Source: Candidatus Izimoplasma sp. HR2
Lineage (GTDB): Bacteria > Bacillota_I > Bacilli_A > Izemoplasmatales > Izemoplasmataceae
Direction: 5' to 3'
Assembly (NCBI GenBank): GCA_000753575.1
Contig: JRFF01000053.1
Location: 25,641-89,640, forward strand
DNA length: 64,000 nucleotides
Position numbers and translations under genes: made by a program. Below are positions 9,775 through 21,118 of the stretch, one piece after another (the first letter of the stretch is position 1; each line of letters begins with the position of its first letter). Below the pieces are notes generated by a model that did not search any database, was not told the DNA's origin, and was given only the letters and a program-made list of their open reading frames with translations.

Positions 9775-11217
9775 ATGCTTAATAATAAAAGATTAAAAGA
9801 TTATATAGCGCAAGGAAAAGATTTAGAAGCCTTTAAGGGTCAAGAAGCTCTTTATAATCCTACCGTATTACCTAAATTTACTTTTTCAGAAGAAGATATT
9901 AGGACTGCTATAGATGGGTTAAATGTAGCAAAAATGAGAGATATATCAATGTATTTTTATTATGCTAGCAAAGCTTATGGTAGATTAGTTGATTATTTTG
10001 CTAATATGTTAACTTTTGATTATTTAATAATCCCAAAAAGACAAAATGGGAAAAAGAAAAAAACAATTGATAGTGAAAAAGTACAAGAAGAATTATCTAA
10101 AGTTCTTAAAACTTTTAAGTTGAGTAGAATCAAACAAGAGTCTAGAGAGATTGCATCAAAAGTTTTAATAGAAGGTGTTTTTTATGGATATTTAATGTAT
10201 TCAAAAGAAAGTATGGATATTCAAGAATTACCTTATAAATATTGTACTACAAATTTTGAATATATGGGAGTACCTATTATTGAATTTAATTTAGAATATT
10301 TTGATAGAGAATTTAGAACTGAAGAACAAAGAGTTTTAATTTTAGAAATTTATCCTAAAGAAATATATGATGCTTATAATGCATATAAGAATGGCGGACC
10401 AAAAATATTTTATGTAGAACCTAAGCATTCTATGGTATTTGCATTAAATGATAATAACATTCCTTATCTTATTAGCATAATTTTAGATATTATTAGATTT
10501 AATAATTATAAAGCTATAGATGAAATTAGAAATGAACAAGAAATATTAAAACTTATTATACAAAAACTTCCAGTTAATAAAGATGGTACGTTAATTTTCT
10601 CTCCAGAAGAGATTACTTATCTACATACGATAGTATCGGATATGTTAGAAGAAATGCCATCAATAGATTTAATTACAACTTATGCGGAAATATCAACTGA
10701 GAATTTACAAGAACAACGGAATTCAATGCAAAACTCTATGGGTAATGCCAAGAGTAACATTTATTCTGAAGCTGGAGTAAGTGAACAGTTAATGGATGCA
10801 TCTGGTAATGTAGCATTAGAAAAATCTATTAAAACTGATGAAGGTGTAATGTTTAACTTATTAGAATCTATAAGGAATTTTTTTCAATTTGTTTTAGAAA
10901 CAGAGTTCTCAGGTAAGAAGTTATCCTACAGTCTTATCATGCCAGAATTAACTATTTATAATAGACAAGAATGGTTTGATAGATACCTCGAAGGTGCACA
11001 ATATGGATACAGCAAATTGCTAGTCGTATTAGCAATGGGCATTGATCAAGAAGATTTTTATGATTTAATGGATTATGAAAATAATATTCTTAATATTGTG
11101 GATCAATTAATTCCTTTACAATCTAGTCATACTACTACAGGTGACGAAGGCGGTAATCCAGGGAAACCAGATGAGAATAAAGATGACAAAACAATAGTTA
11201 ATCAGAATAATGATTAA
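9775..11217 (+). CDS. portal protein
   Basis: 480 aa; position after TerL and portal-like sequence (YGRLVDYFANMLTFDYLI...; AGVSEQLMDASGN). Confidence 0.75.
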   Translation: MLNNKRLKDYIAQGKDLEAFKGQEALYNPTVLPKFTFSEEDIRTAIDGLNVAKMRDISMYFYYASKAYGRLVDYFANMLTFDYLIIPKRQNGKKKKTIDSEKVQEELSKVLKTFKLSRIKQESREIASKVLIEGVFYGYLMYSKESMDIQELPYKYCTTNFEYMGVPIIEFNLEYFDREFRTEEQRVLILEIYPKEIYDAYNAYKNGGPKIFYVEPKHSMVFALNDNNIPYLISIILDIIRFNNYKAIDEIRNEQEILKLIIQKLPVNKDGTLIFSPEEITYLHTIVSDMLEEMPSIDLITTYAEISTENLQEQRNSMQNSMGNAKSNIYSEAGVSEQLMDASGNVALEKSIKTDEGVMFNLLESIRNFFQFVLETEFSGKKLSYSLIMPELTIYNRQEWFDRYLEGAQYGYSKLLVVLAMGIDQEDFYDLMDYENNILNIVDQLIPLQSSHTTTGDEGGNPGKPDENKDDKTIVNQNND

Positions 11218-11229
11218 AGGAGGTAAAAA

Positions 11230-12633
11230 ATGGCAAGAATGAATAAAAAAGTTTTTTCTACTTCTGGAATTAAAGTTACTTTTATAGAAACAGAATTTGA
11301 TTCTGATAAAAATCCTCTTTTTTCAAAAGTTAAAATCAATTTTCTTTACAAAGGATATAATAGAAATGGAAGTTATATTTCTAAAAGAGTTGCGGAAAAT
11401 ATAGGTAAAAAAATAGCATACATTCCAATAGTTGGAGAGTTCATAACAGAAAAAGAAGATTTTGGAACGCATGGTGGTAAATTAACTATTACTAGCGACG
11501 ATATCGTTTATGAAGAAACTACAGTTCCTTATGGAGTTGTTGGTGCTGCAGAAAATCTTTGGTGAGAAGAAGTTGAAGATGAAGATGGCAAGATGGTTAA
11601 TTATTTAACTACATGAGGTTATTTATGGACTAAACGTTATCCTGATGCAGAGAAAGTTTTATCTAACAATAATTGGCAATCAATGGAATTAGATCCAAGT
11701 TCTGTTGAAGGCAGATGGATTCAAAAGAAAGGTGAAGAAGAATTTACTTTCCATATAGACGATGCGCTTATTTCGGCATTTTGTATTTTAGGAGAAGATA
11801 TAGCACCAGCTTTTGAAGATTCTCAAGTTACTCAATTTGAGTTAATGAGAGAAGCCATTATTGGTAAAAAATTTAAAGAAGAATTTGAAGAAATGAAAAA
11901 TGATTTTAAAGATTTTTTATTCACTTTGGGCGGAAAAGAACAAATTGATATTGATAGTAATGATAATGATTTAGAGGGAGGAACAGATTCTATGTTATAT
12001 AAACTTAATATCGAAAATCCAAGTTCTGTTTTCTCTAGTTTAAATGTAGAAGAAGAAGCTAGTAAAATCGTAATAAGTGAAACAGAGGATACTGTTGTTT
12101 ACTTCGATTTAGAAGACCAAAAATTCTACACTAGAAAGTTTAGCTTAAATGAAGAAGAAATTCTAGAATGGGCTGAAGATGCTGAAGTAATAGAGTTCGG
12201 ATTAGTTCCTGATACAGCAGTATTAGAAGAAGCGATTACAACTTTAAAAACTACAGTTACAGATTTTGAATTAGAAGTAGAAAAAAAAGATACAACAATT
12301 GGAGAACTTGAAAGTAGCATTGTTACTTTACAAGGATCAGTCAACACATATGAAGTTTTAGAAAAAGAAATAGTTTTAGAAGCTAAAAAAGAAATAATTA
12401 ATGAATTTAGAGAGCAAGTTTCAGAAGAAGATATTGAAAGTATCGAAAGTGAAATTGAAAATTTTTCTGCGGAAGAAATTAAATCTAAATTAGCTTTAAT
12501 AGTTTATGAACTTTCTAAAGAAGAAATTGATGGAGACAATCCAGAACCAAAATTTACACATAAACCAAAAGGCAGCGACAATGGAAGTACGCCTGCATGG
12601 TTTAATGAAGTAGTAAAAAATATAAAGAAATAA
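11230..12633 (+). CDS. putative prohead protease with C-terminal scaffold-like region (TGA=Trp)
   Basis: ORFs 11230-11565 and 11683-12633 share a frame; between portal and capsid; coiled-coil acidic C-terminus. Confidence 0.6.
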
Positions 12634-12653
12634 ATTAAGGAGGATATTACAAC

Positions 12654-13241
12654 ATGGCTAGATTAGCAAAAAGTACAACTTATGGAGTACTAGAAATGAA
12701 CAGAGTTGCTTCTGTAGACACTAAGCAAGTATTTTCTCAATTACCTTTAGATGCAACAGATTTTGCAAGTATTGCTTGTGAAAATGGTATGGTTCTAGTT
12801 TACGATGAAGTTGCTGGAGCAATAAGATTACCAACAGATGCAGCTGGCGTAATAGTTGAAGAAATGTACTTAGTTGGAACTCACGAATTCTATTATGTAG
12901 ATAAAGAATTAGGTGAATTCGCGGTAACAATTGAAACTACAGCAGTTAAGCATTCTACAATTGGCTTTGCTGGTGCAGCAAGAGCTCAATATACTTACCC
13001 AGATTTATACAGATTAACTTTAGGTGACACTTTTACAACAAATACTCTTGATATGGCAGCAGCTGCATTCGGAGATATTTCAGTAGGACATTATTTCACA
13101 GCTAGAGACACAGGTCTATTAACTTATGACGGTGCTACTGCAGCAGCAGGATCTTCTCTTATCTGTCAAGTAATTAAGATTTATACTGTTCCAAACGGAG
13201 ACGAAGCAGTTAAATTAAAAGTTACTCAAGTAGTAGTATAG
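12654..13241 (+). CDS. putative capsid decoration/head protein
   Basis: 195 aa, directly before major capsid, strong RBS aaggagg. Confidence 0.45.
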   Translation: MARLAKSTTYGVLEMNRVASVDTKQVFSQLPLDATDFASIACENGMVLVYDEVAGAIRLPTDAAGVIVEEMYLVGTHEFYYVDKELGEFAVTIETTAVKHSTIGFAGAARAQYTYPDLYRLTLGDTFTTNTLDMAAAAFGDISVGHYFTARDTGLLTYDGATAAAGSSLICQVIKIYTVPNGDEAVKLKVTQVVV

Positions 13242-13274
13242 AATAAAAATAATTTAATAGGAGGTTAAGAACTT

Positions 13275-14276
13275 ATGAATTTTGAACAAATAAAAGAATT
13301 AGCGAAAAAAACAATAGTAGCTAAGCCTAATGCTCAATTCTCTTATGATGGCGAAACTATCACAAAAGATCAAATGCTTGATACGTTAAGAACAAGCATC
13401 AATGAACTTGCTGGCGACTATAAATCTTATAGACGTAATAAAAACTTAGTTTTCGAACTTATAGAAGAAACTGCAGATTTATATTTACCTGCTAAGGTAA
13501 AAGAAAATATTGGGAGATTTGCAGAAATAAAAGATACTAACATTGGAGATAAACCTAAATTTAATTTAAAATTAGGTAAAAACAGAGGTAAACAATTTGT
13601 TACTAAAGTCGGTACATCTGGAATCTATGAAGTATTCAGATTAGATTCAAAACAATTCGGCGTTGAAACTGAAAGAATTGGTGGAGCTGGAGTTATTTCT
13701 TTAGAGAGATTATTAACAGGTGCAGAAGATTTAGTAGATATTTTAGAAGTAATTCTAGAAGGTATTGAAGATGAAATTTACGGTGCGGTACAAACTGCTT
13801 TACAAGCATCTTTAGCTAGTGGTGCGGCAGCAAGTAACTATGGTGAAAATGCTGGATTTTCAGCTACAATTTTACAAGCATTAGTTAACTCTATTTCAGC
13901 TTATGGAAAACCTGTAATTTATTGTACACCTGAATTCGCTCAAACTATCGTTCCAGATACTGGATATGTTGGCGACGCTGACAAAAACGATAAGAGACAA
14001 TTAGGATACATTGGTAGATGGAACGGGATTGAAATTGTTGTTATGCCACAATCTTATGTAGATGAAACAAATGCTGTTAAAGTATTTGATCCTCAATTAG
14101 CTTACATCATCCCTGCAGGCAGAGAGAAGATTGTTAAAGTTTTATTTGAAGGACAAACAGTAGTTGAAGAAATTACAAATAGAAACAGAACTAGAGAGAT
14201 TGCAGCTACAAAAAGAATTGGTGTTGCAGTATTATTCAACAACCATTTTGCTATCCTTAAGAATTCTAGTCTATAA
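13275..14276 (+). CDS. major capsid protein
   Basis: 333 aa; capsid-like C-half (VIYCTPEFAQTIVPD...GRWNGIEIVVMPQSYVDE); gene order. Confidence 0.75.
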   Translation: MNFEQIKELAKKTIVAKPNAQFSYDGETITKDQMLDTLRTSINELAGDYKSYRRNKNLVFELIEETADLYLPAKVKENIGRFAEIKDTNIGDKPKFNLKLGKNRGKQFVTKVGTSGIYEVFRLDSKQFGVETERIGGAGVISLERLLTGAEDLVDILEVILEGIEDEIYGAVQTALQASLASGAAASNYGENAGFSATILQALVNSISAYGKPVIYCTPEFAQTIVPDTGYVGDADKNDKRQLGYIGRWNGIEIVVMPQSYVDETNAVKVFDPQLAYIIPAGREKIVKVLFEGQTVVEEITNRNRTREIAATKRIGVAVLFNNHFAILKNSSL

Positions 14277-14330
14277 GATTAGCGTTTTTATAGAAAATGT
14301 AGTATAATTATAGTATAAAATAATAAATAT

Positions 14331-14356
14331 GGGGCATTCATTTGCCCCGTAATTTT
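14331..14356 (+). terminator. hairpin ggggcattcatttgccccgtaatttt (leader attenuator or weak terminator)
   Basis: 5 bp GC stem plus T-rich tail downstream of promoter-like TAGTATAAT. Confidence 0.4.
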
Positions 14357-14387
14357 ACTATACAAAAGGATTAAATAGGAGGAAAAT

Positions 14388-15011
14388 ATGAACAGTAAAA
14401 TTTTACCTAGTACTTTATGTAGAGTTGTTTGCATTAAACCAGGGTTTATTGGTTTATCTGCGCCATCTTTCAAATATCACATAGTTTTTAAAGAACCTGG
14501 ACAAGAAATCCAAGTTAAGTTTGAAATACTTCAAGATTCAGTACATGCTGATAATGGATATATTTTAAATAATTCTTTAAGAGTAATGGATAGAGATGTG
14601 CGGTTAGAACTTGGATTGAATGATGATGTAGAGTACAGATTAACTTTAAAACAAGTAAGAAATATTATTCTTAAAGGTTCATTGGAAGAATTAAGAGATT
14701 TATTTACTTATGGTCCTGAAGGTTATGCACGTCTTGCAGCTGACTTAGCTGTAAAAGAAAAAATTGATAGCAAAGCTAAATTAGATTTAATTCAAGATTT
14801 TAGTGGAATAGATGTTGCATTCCAAATTTTACATGAAATTGGAATAGGTGCTTTAGATGAAAAAAATGCGGATTTAGATGCTAGCAAGGAAAGAAACTAT
14901 GATACAATAGGTGTAACAAGTGAAAATAAAGATGAACCTGATGAAGATAAATCTGATGAAAATGAAACTAAGACACGAAATTATGCCAAAGTTGAAGATA
15001 ATGAAGAATAA
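14388..15011 (+). CDS. hypothetical structural protein
   Basis: 207 aa, RBS taggagg. Confidence 0.55.
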   Translation: MNSKILPSTLCRVVCIKPGFIGLSAPSFKYHIVFKEPGQEIQVKFEILQDSVHADNGYILNNSLRVMDRDVRLELGLNDDVEYRLTLKQVRNIILKGSLEELRDLFTYGPEGYARLAADLAVKEKIDSKAKLDLIQDFSGIDVAFQILHEIGIGALDEKNADLDASKERNYDTIGVTSENKDEPDEDKSDENETKTRNYAKVEDNEE

Positions 15012-15053
15012 TAACTGGCATATGCCAGTTTTTTATTGATTAGGAGGTTAAAT

Positions 15054-15503
15054 ATGATTACCAAATTTGGTGATATTTATAAATTATTTATAGGTAGCAT
15101 AACAGAAAAATTATATATAAATATGACAAAAGAACAAACTGAAGCAGATGCTCAAACTTTCCTAATATTATCAATTGCTGAATTTAAGTATTGTAAACTT
15201 GATATTTTAGATTTTAATTTAGATTCAGAATCTTGGAATATTTTATTAACTTTAGATGAAATTTCACATTTAGTATTTTTAATGAAAAAACATTGGTTAA
15301 AAAGACAAATTGATAATACTGATTTATACGATCAAAAAATCTATGCAGATAAAGATATTAAAGTATATTCTCAAGCTAATCATTTGGGAACTTTATTAGA
15401 AGCATATAAAATTGCATTATTTGATGTTAAAAAAGATAAGGATGATTATAATAGGATTGATGGAGACAGAAATGCGTATCTTGGCATCATAGCAGGAAAG
15501 TAG
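15054..15503 (+). CDS. hypothetical head-tail connector-region protein
   Basis: RBS aggaggttaaatATG; track start at 15036 is likely too early. Confidence 0.55.
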   Translation: MITKFGDIYKLFIGSITEKLYINMTKEQTEADAQTFLILSIAEFKYCKLDILDFNLDSESWNILLTLDEISHLVFLMKKHWLKRQIDNTDLYDQKIYADKDIKVYSQANHLGTLLEAYKIALFDVKKDKDDYNRIDGDRNAYLGIIAGK

Positions 15504-15510
15504 GCGAACA

Positions 15511-15801
15511 ATGAATAACAAGGATAATTTTACAGAACAAGATTGAAAAGATTATCTTCATTGGTTAAAAAACCAAATTTTTAAATTACTTCCCTTAAGA
15601 GAAGAAGATGGCGAATGGGAAAAATTTGCGATATCTTTAATTTGAGAATTAAGAGGGGCAAATTTTATTCAAACGAGAGTACCTTTTATGAGTCTAATAT
15701 TTAAATTATCTGCACTAGGAGAAATGGCAGATTTTGCAGTTTATAGAAAGACTATATTTGAGTGCATAAACTTAGTTGATAAATTTGATATAGGTGATTA
15801 A
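15511..15801 (+). CDS. hypothetical protein (96 aa), missed by ORF track because of TGA=Trp
   Basis: MNNKDNFTEQDWKDYLHWLKNQIFKLLPLREEDGEWEKFAISLIWELRGANFIQTRVPFMSLIFKLSALGEMADFAVYRKTIFECINLVDKFDIGD; fills the gap and abuts the next gene. Confidence 0.7.
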
Positions 15802-17016
15802 ATGGGAGATTATTTTGATAGATATAAAGAAAGAATAAATATTTTAGGCAATACATTTGCGGAAAAAATGGATAAAGATGCGAAAGAAGTTTATGAAAGA
15901 TATATGTTTGACAAAGGCACTGATACCGCAGTTATAAATTTGAATGAATACCGCATTTCGAAGATAAATGATAAAGATAATGAAACAGTAGAACAGTATA
16001 TAATTCTTGCAGACAGAAATTCTCCTTTTACGACAGGGACAGTTTTTGAAATTGATTGTGTTTTTTATATAGTTATTTATGAAGTACAAACTGAACATAA
16101 CCAATATTTTAAAGGCTATGCTAGGAGATGTACTCATTCTTTGAAGATTAAAACTGAAGCGGGAGTGTATTTATATGATGCTTATATTGAAGGTATTAAT
16201 GGTGTGAATATGAAAAGAACTGTTACAGAGGGCTTGATTGTAGATGATGATCAAGCATCTGGTAAAGTTATAATACAAAAAGATAGTTATTTTAGATATA
16301 TTAAACCTTTAAAAACTAGAATTTTTATTGGTGATGAAGTTTATAAAATAGTTGGGAAAAATTCATTACAAGATATGGGATATTTAAGAGTTGAAAAAGA
16401 TATTATTAATACTTTTACAGATAATAAAGTTTTAGGTATTGCAGATTACTATGAAGATGTAGAAATCGAACATAATTTCTATATATCTGCGACAACTGTA
16501 TCTGGGATTGCTCTTGGTTTAGATACTGAATATGAGATAGAGGATATATTAGATATTCAAATAAAAAATTATGAGGGTGAATTTGTACCTATGGCATATA
16601 CTTTAAATGCGATTGCTACGGAAATTAATATAAATGGAAGTAAAATTACTCCTTTGGTTTTAGGAAATCTTAAACTTTATATTACTTTAGATGAGGATGT
16701 AAATTCAAGAGCTGAAGTAGTATTAGAAGTATTAAATGATGATATTCTTAATTATACTATGACAGGAGAAGATACTTTAGTTTGGTCTGAATCATCAATT
16801 TATGAAATAACTAAATTTATATCTGATGTAGAAGTTCCTTCTACTTGAGCATTTACAATAGAAAGTGGTGCGGATTTAGTTGATTTAGAGGTTATAGATG
16901 GAAATTCTTGCAGTTTAGTTGCTAAAGAAGAAGGACAAGTAGGTATAGTTGTGCTCTTGGGCACTAATGGATTAGAAGAAGTTAGAATGAATATTAATAT
17001 AGTATCATGGTGGTAA
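15802..17016 (+). CDS. putative head-closure/neck protein (TGA=Trp at 16846)
   Basis: 404 aa in one frame; ends ...NIVSWW. Confidence 0.55.
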
Positions 17017-17029
17017 AAGGAGGTAACTA

Positions 17030-17521
17030 ATGCGTTCAAGAACAAATAGAGCAATTGCGAAAATAAATAAAAGTTTAAATATTATAGCTGGGATCTTAGC
17101 GCAAAATGAAGAGTTAAGACAATTTCTTTTTTATCCAGCTGATTCTTTTGATGATTCATTAGAATTAATAGATAGAAAAACAGTTATGGAAAAATGTACA
17201 GACATAGTAGTTAATTATCCAGATAGAATGGAAGCTATTGGTGCTTTCTTAGTTATTGGTGTACCTGAAATGCATGTTAATGAAAAAAATAGTAAATTTA
17301 TGGATATTGTTTTAACTATAGATGTAATGATTCATGAGAATAGTGAAAAATTTGGTGTTGGGTTAAGAGTATTTGAAATTACAGATTTAATAGATTATCT
17401 TCTTAATGAAACTGACATACAAGGTATAGGAAAATTAAAATTAACAGATTTATTTTTCCAAGTTTATACTCCAGGTGTTAGAGGATATACAATGGTTTTC
17501 CATAATAGAGATATGAACTAA
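17030..17521 (+). CDS. putative head-tail joining protein
   Basis: 163 aa; gene order. Confidence 0.5.
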   Translation: MRSRTNRAIAKINKSLNIIAGILAQNEELRQFLFYPADSFDDSLELIDRKTVMEKCTDIVVNYPDRMEAIGAFLVIGVPEMHVNEKNSKFMDIVLTIDVMIHENSEKFGVGLRVFEITDLIDYLLNETDIQGIGKLKLTDLFFQVYTPGVRGYTMVFHNRDMN

Positions 17522-19146
17522 TGAGTAGTTTATTTAATAGAGATAAGCAAGGTAGAGTGAAAGGCTTAATGAGTCAATATGAAGAAGTTAAAGCTTTTTA
17601 TAGTCATGTAGGTATTTATAAAAATCATGGCTATAAAAAGACTAATCCTTTGTATATTTCTATTTTTTCTTATATAGAAGATGGTAATAAAGAAAGAGCG
17701 TCAACTACCAAAGGGTTAAGTGCTAGACAGTATTACGTTTATAATCAAGGATTGTCTTTATCAGATATAAATATTCCAAAAGATAAAAGACGTAAAATTA
17801 AATCTAGTGCGGAATTTAAAAATTTATTAGATGCGGAAGTTAGTAAATATTTAAAACAAGTAACTGGAAAATATAAAGATATGTCAGATGGGCAAGTCTA
17901 TAAAATTATAGAGCAAAGAATAGAACAAAATAATAAAGAACTGGGGATTATGCCTACAGACGCAGAAGCAGATTTTAATAAAAAATTTCTTGGAGCAGTT
18001 TTTAATAATTCTAAAAAAATGGCTAAAGATAAAAATAGAGATTTAATAAAAGAAAGTTTTATTGAACTTCAAGATTTTATAAATAGAACAATAAAAGAAG
18101 GAGAGAGTTCTTTATCTGTAGGAGGAGAAAAAAAAGGAAAAAAAGATTATTATGTACTTAATCTTAGTAAAGATATGAAAGAAATCAGTAGTCAATATGA
18201 AGCTTTATTAGAGCATATAAAAAAAGCTTTAATTAAAGGACTTAAAGAAGGTTCCATGCATCCAAAATTTACTAGTCAATTATTTAGTTTTTATGATAGT
18301 TTACAAAATAGAGTTCTTATTTATGAAAGAAAATCTGGATCAAAAAAAGTTAAAAAAGGTTATATAAGATATTTTAATGAAGCCGGTATTAAAATGGATA
18401 TGAAATCTTTAATAGTTGGAGAAGATAAGAATAAGAAACTTAGCATGATAAATGAAATTACTAGTATCCTTAGCAATGCAGCGGGATTAGGATATGAGAT
18501 AGCTATTTTAGCTGCAGCAATAGAATTAATGGGGAAAGGTAGAGATGTCAATAATAATTTTAAAGATATTTCTAAAGAAGAACTTAAACGTAGATCTTTA
18601 CAAATTATGGTAAATGAATCTAAGAGAAAGAAAGATATTAAAATAGAAGGAAAAGTTTTTAGTGGAGAAGTAACAGGAGATTTAATAGTAGATGGAAAAA
18701 CTTCTAAAGCAGATGTTGTATTAAGAATCGAAAATAAACTTAGAAAAACTAAAACAGAATTTAAAATTTCTGCGAAAAATTATAATAGTGGAAAATTTAA
18801 AGTTCATACTGGGAAAGTAACAAGTTTTGCTTCAGCAATAAGTCAAAAAGGCAGACAAAAAGAAGCATATATTGCACAATCAATGTTTGATACTATTGCT
18901 TGGTATCCAGCTTATTTTGATAAAGGTAAGGGAAATGATTCTATATATAATATGTTTAAAAAAATGATTTTATTAAATTTAGATTTCTTTTATGGTTTTG
19001 ATGTAACTCAATTATTTTCTGCAGGAGCAAGAGGATATGAGAATATGTCAGAGGTGCTTTTAAGAACAGCTATAAAGAAAATTGAAATAAATAAAGAATC
19101 TGGTTCTATAAGTTTAATAGTAAGGGTGAATAAAAATGTACAATAG
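17521..19146 (+). CDS. hypothetical structural protein (541 aa)
   Basis: Overlaps neighbours by a few nt (translational coupling). Confidence 0.55.
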   Translation: MSSLFNRDKQGRVKGLMSQYEEVKAFYSHVGIYKNHGYKKTNPLYISIFSYIEDGNKERASTTKGLSARQYYVYNQGLSLSDINIPKDKRRKIKSSAEFKNLLDAEVSKYLKQVTGKYKDMSDGQVYKIIEQRIEQNNKELGIMPTDAEADFNKKFLGAVFNNSKKMAKDKNRDLIKESFIELQDFINRTIKEGESSLSVGGEKKGKKDYYVLNLSKDMKEISSQYEALLEHIKKALIKGLKEGSMHPKFTSQLFSFYDSLQNRVLIYERKSGSKKVKKGYIRYFNEAGIKMDMKSLIVGEDKNKKLSMINEITSILSNAAGLGYEIAILAAAIELMGKGRDVNNNFKDISKEELKRRSLQIMVNESKRKKDIKIEGKVFSGEVTGDLIVDGKTSKADVVLRIENKLRKTKTEFKISAKNYNSGKFKVHTGKVTSFASAISQKGRQKEAYIAQSMFDTIAWYPAYFDKGKGNDSIYNMFKKMILLNLDFFYGFDVTQLFSAGARGYENMSEVLLRTAIKKIEINKESGSISLIVRVNKNVQ

Positions 19147-19990
19147 AATGAAGTTGTTAGCGGGTAAGAAAGTATTTGACAAAGAATTTAAAACATATTT
19201 TTATCCTTTAACTCTTGATTTTATTGCAGAAGAGTTTGAAGAAGAAATACTTTTTTTAAATCCTATGAATATTTTATCAATGGATGAATATGATTTAAAA
19301 TTTCACGCAGATAAAATTATGGATAATAGTAAAGATTCTGCAGAACCTATTAAAGATTTAGTATTAACAAGATATCAAATTATTATGATTTATATTATTA
19401 CGGGGATTAGAGAAAAAAATCCTGAATCTTTTTTACAATTAATTAAAGGATTCTCAATAATTTTTGAAAAAACTTTTGGTTCAAAATTTAAATTTAATAT
19501 GGAAGAATTTACTTTTACATCAAAAGATAAAGTAATAATTACTAAAATTATAAATTCGGACGGATTAGTTAAAACTCAATTAGAAGATTTTTTAATTATA
19601 AATGAGGATAACTTTGAAAGAGTTTGTGATTCAATAAAAGAAGTAAATGGTTGAAATGTAGGTACTAATGAAGATAAGCCTGAATATAATCCAATTAATG
19701 AAAAAGCTAGGAAAATAGCTGAGAAGCTAAACAAAGCTAGAAAAAAAATACAAAATTTAAAGGCGAAAGATTCTTCAAAAGATGAAGTTACTTTAACTGA
19801 TTTTATTTCTTCATATAGTACACAAGCGAAAATCAATATAAATGAAGTGTATGGCACTTATACTTTATTTCAATTTTTTATGCAAAGTGCCAGAGAATCC
19901 CTATATTTTGAATATAATACGAATATTCAAGCAATGCTTCATGGGGCTTCTGACGTTGAATTAAAAAATTGAAGCAAAAAAATAAATTAA
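19136..19990 (+). CDS. hypothetical structural protein (TGA=Trp at 19652 and 19970)
   Basis: One frame to TAA at 19988. Confidence 0.55.
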
Positions 19991-20003
19991 GGAGGAAATT
20001 TCC

Positions 20004-20825
20004 ATGAGATTTGGTATTAGAGAAGTTGCAGATGTAACTTTTAGAACTTTAGCAGAAATGGTAATTGGTGGACAAACATTCACTGTTGGCGAACCTGTTC
20101 TTTATTTTGAATCTTTGAAAGCTTCTACTTTAACTGGTAGTGCGAATACTGTTTTCGCTACTGGAGGTAGAGGAGCGAATAAATTAATCGGTTGGGATGG
20201 AGACAAAGAAATAGTTTTCACTATTGAAGATGCTCTTATTTCACAAGAATCTTTTGCTATTCTTTCAGGTGCGGATTTAGTGAGCTATGATGGTTCAGCT
20301 ACAAAAGCTAAAGAACATAAAAAAGAATTACTACAATTAGATGCTTCAGAAACAGTTACTTGTGCAGAAACATTTTTAGAAAGTGAAACAGACTATCCAT
20401 TGTTTATTTATTTAAGTAATGGTTCTGGTGAAATTGGTGAAAAAATTACGGATGGTTCTTATACAAATAATCCTATTATTGATTTTATAGCTTCTGTGCA
20501 TGTAGATTTAGTAGTTGGTGCTTGGGTAATAGTAGATTATTACTTTGAAAGTACAAATGAAGTAAAAAGTTTAGTTATTAAAACAGATTCTTTCGGTGGA
20601 TACTTTAAAATTGAAGGAGCTTGCCTATGGAGAAGAGAACTAGATGGTGCTGACTTACCAGCTTATTTAACAATCCCTAGAGCAAAAATTAGAACTAACT
20701 TTGAATTTAACATGACTCCAGATGGAGATCCATCTACATTCACTTTTGAATTAGATGCTTTCCCAGCAACTGTTTCAGGTGTTGGAACAAATGTTTTATT
20801 CTTATTAGATGTAGAAGAAGTATAA
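20004..20825 (+). CDS. putative major tail (tube) protein
   Basis: 273 aa, strong RBS aaggagg, before chaperone-like gene and tape measure. Confidence 0.55.
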   Translation: MRFGIREVADVTFRTLAEMVIGGQTFTVGEPVLYFESLKASTLTGSANTVFATGGRGANKLIGWDGDKEIVFTIEDALISQESFAILSGADLVSYDGSATKAKEHKKELLQLDASETVTCAETFLESETDYPLFIYLSNGSGEIGEKITDGSYTNNPIIDFIASVHVDLVVGAWVIVDYYFESTNEVKSLVIKTDSFGGYFKIEGACLWRRELDGADLPAYLTIPRAKIRTNFEFNMTPDGDPSTFTFELDAFPATVSGVGTNVLFLLDVEEV

Positions 20826-20891
20826 GATAATTAAATATTTGGAGTGATTAATTTCACTCCAATAATTTACTTTAGATTAGAAGGAGGACAT

Positions 20892-21107
20892 ATAAATATT
20901 AAAGAATTAAAAAAATTTTTAAAAAGAAGTTTTAGACGTTTTTTAAAAACTGAAAAAAAATATTATATAGATCAACAAGTTAAAAATAATTTACCATTAG
21001 ACTATTGCGAAGGATTCAAAATAGGAGATGAACTTGGTATAATTATAGAATTGGAAGTAGATGGTAATATTTCTATAAAAGTAATAGAACATATTAATTT
21101 ACAATAA
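20892..21107 (+). CDS. hypothetical protein, probable non-ATG (ATA/ATT) start
   Basis: Open frame with aaggagg at 20881-20887 but no ATG; track start 20844 overlaps a hairpin. Confidence 0.4.
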   Translation: MNIKELKKFLKRSFRRFLKTEKKYYIDQQVKNNLPLDYCEGFKIGDELGIIIELEVDGNISIKVIEHINLQ

Positions 21108-21118
21108 AGGAGAATAAT

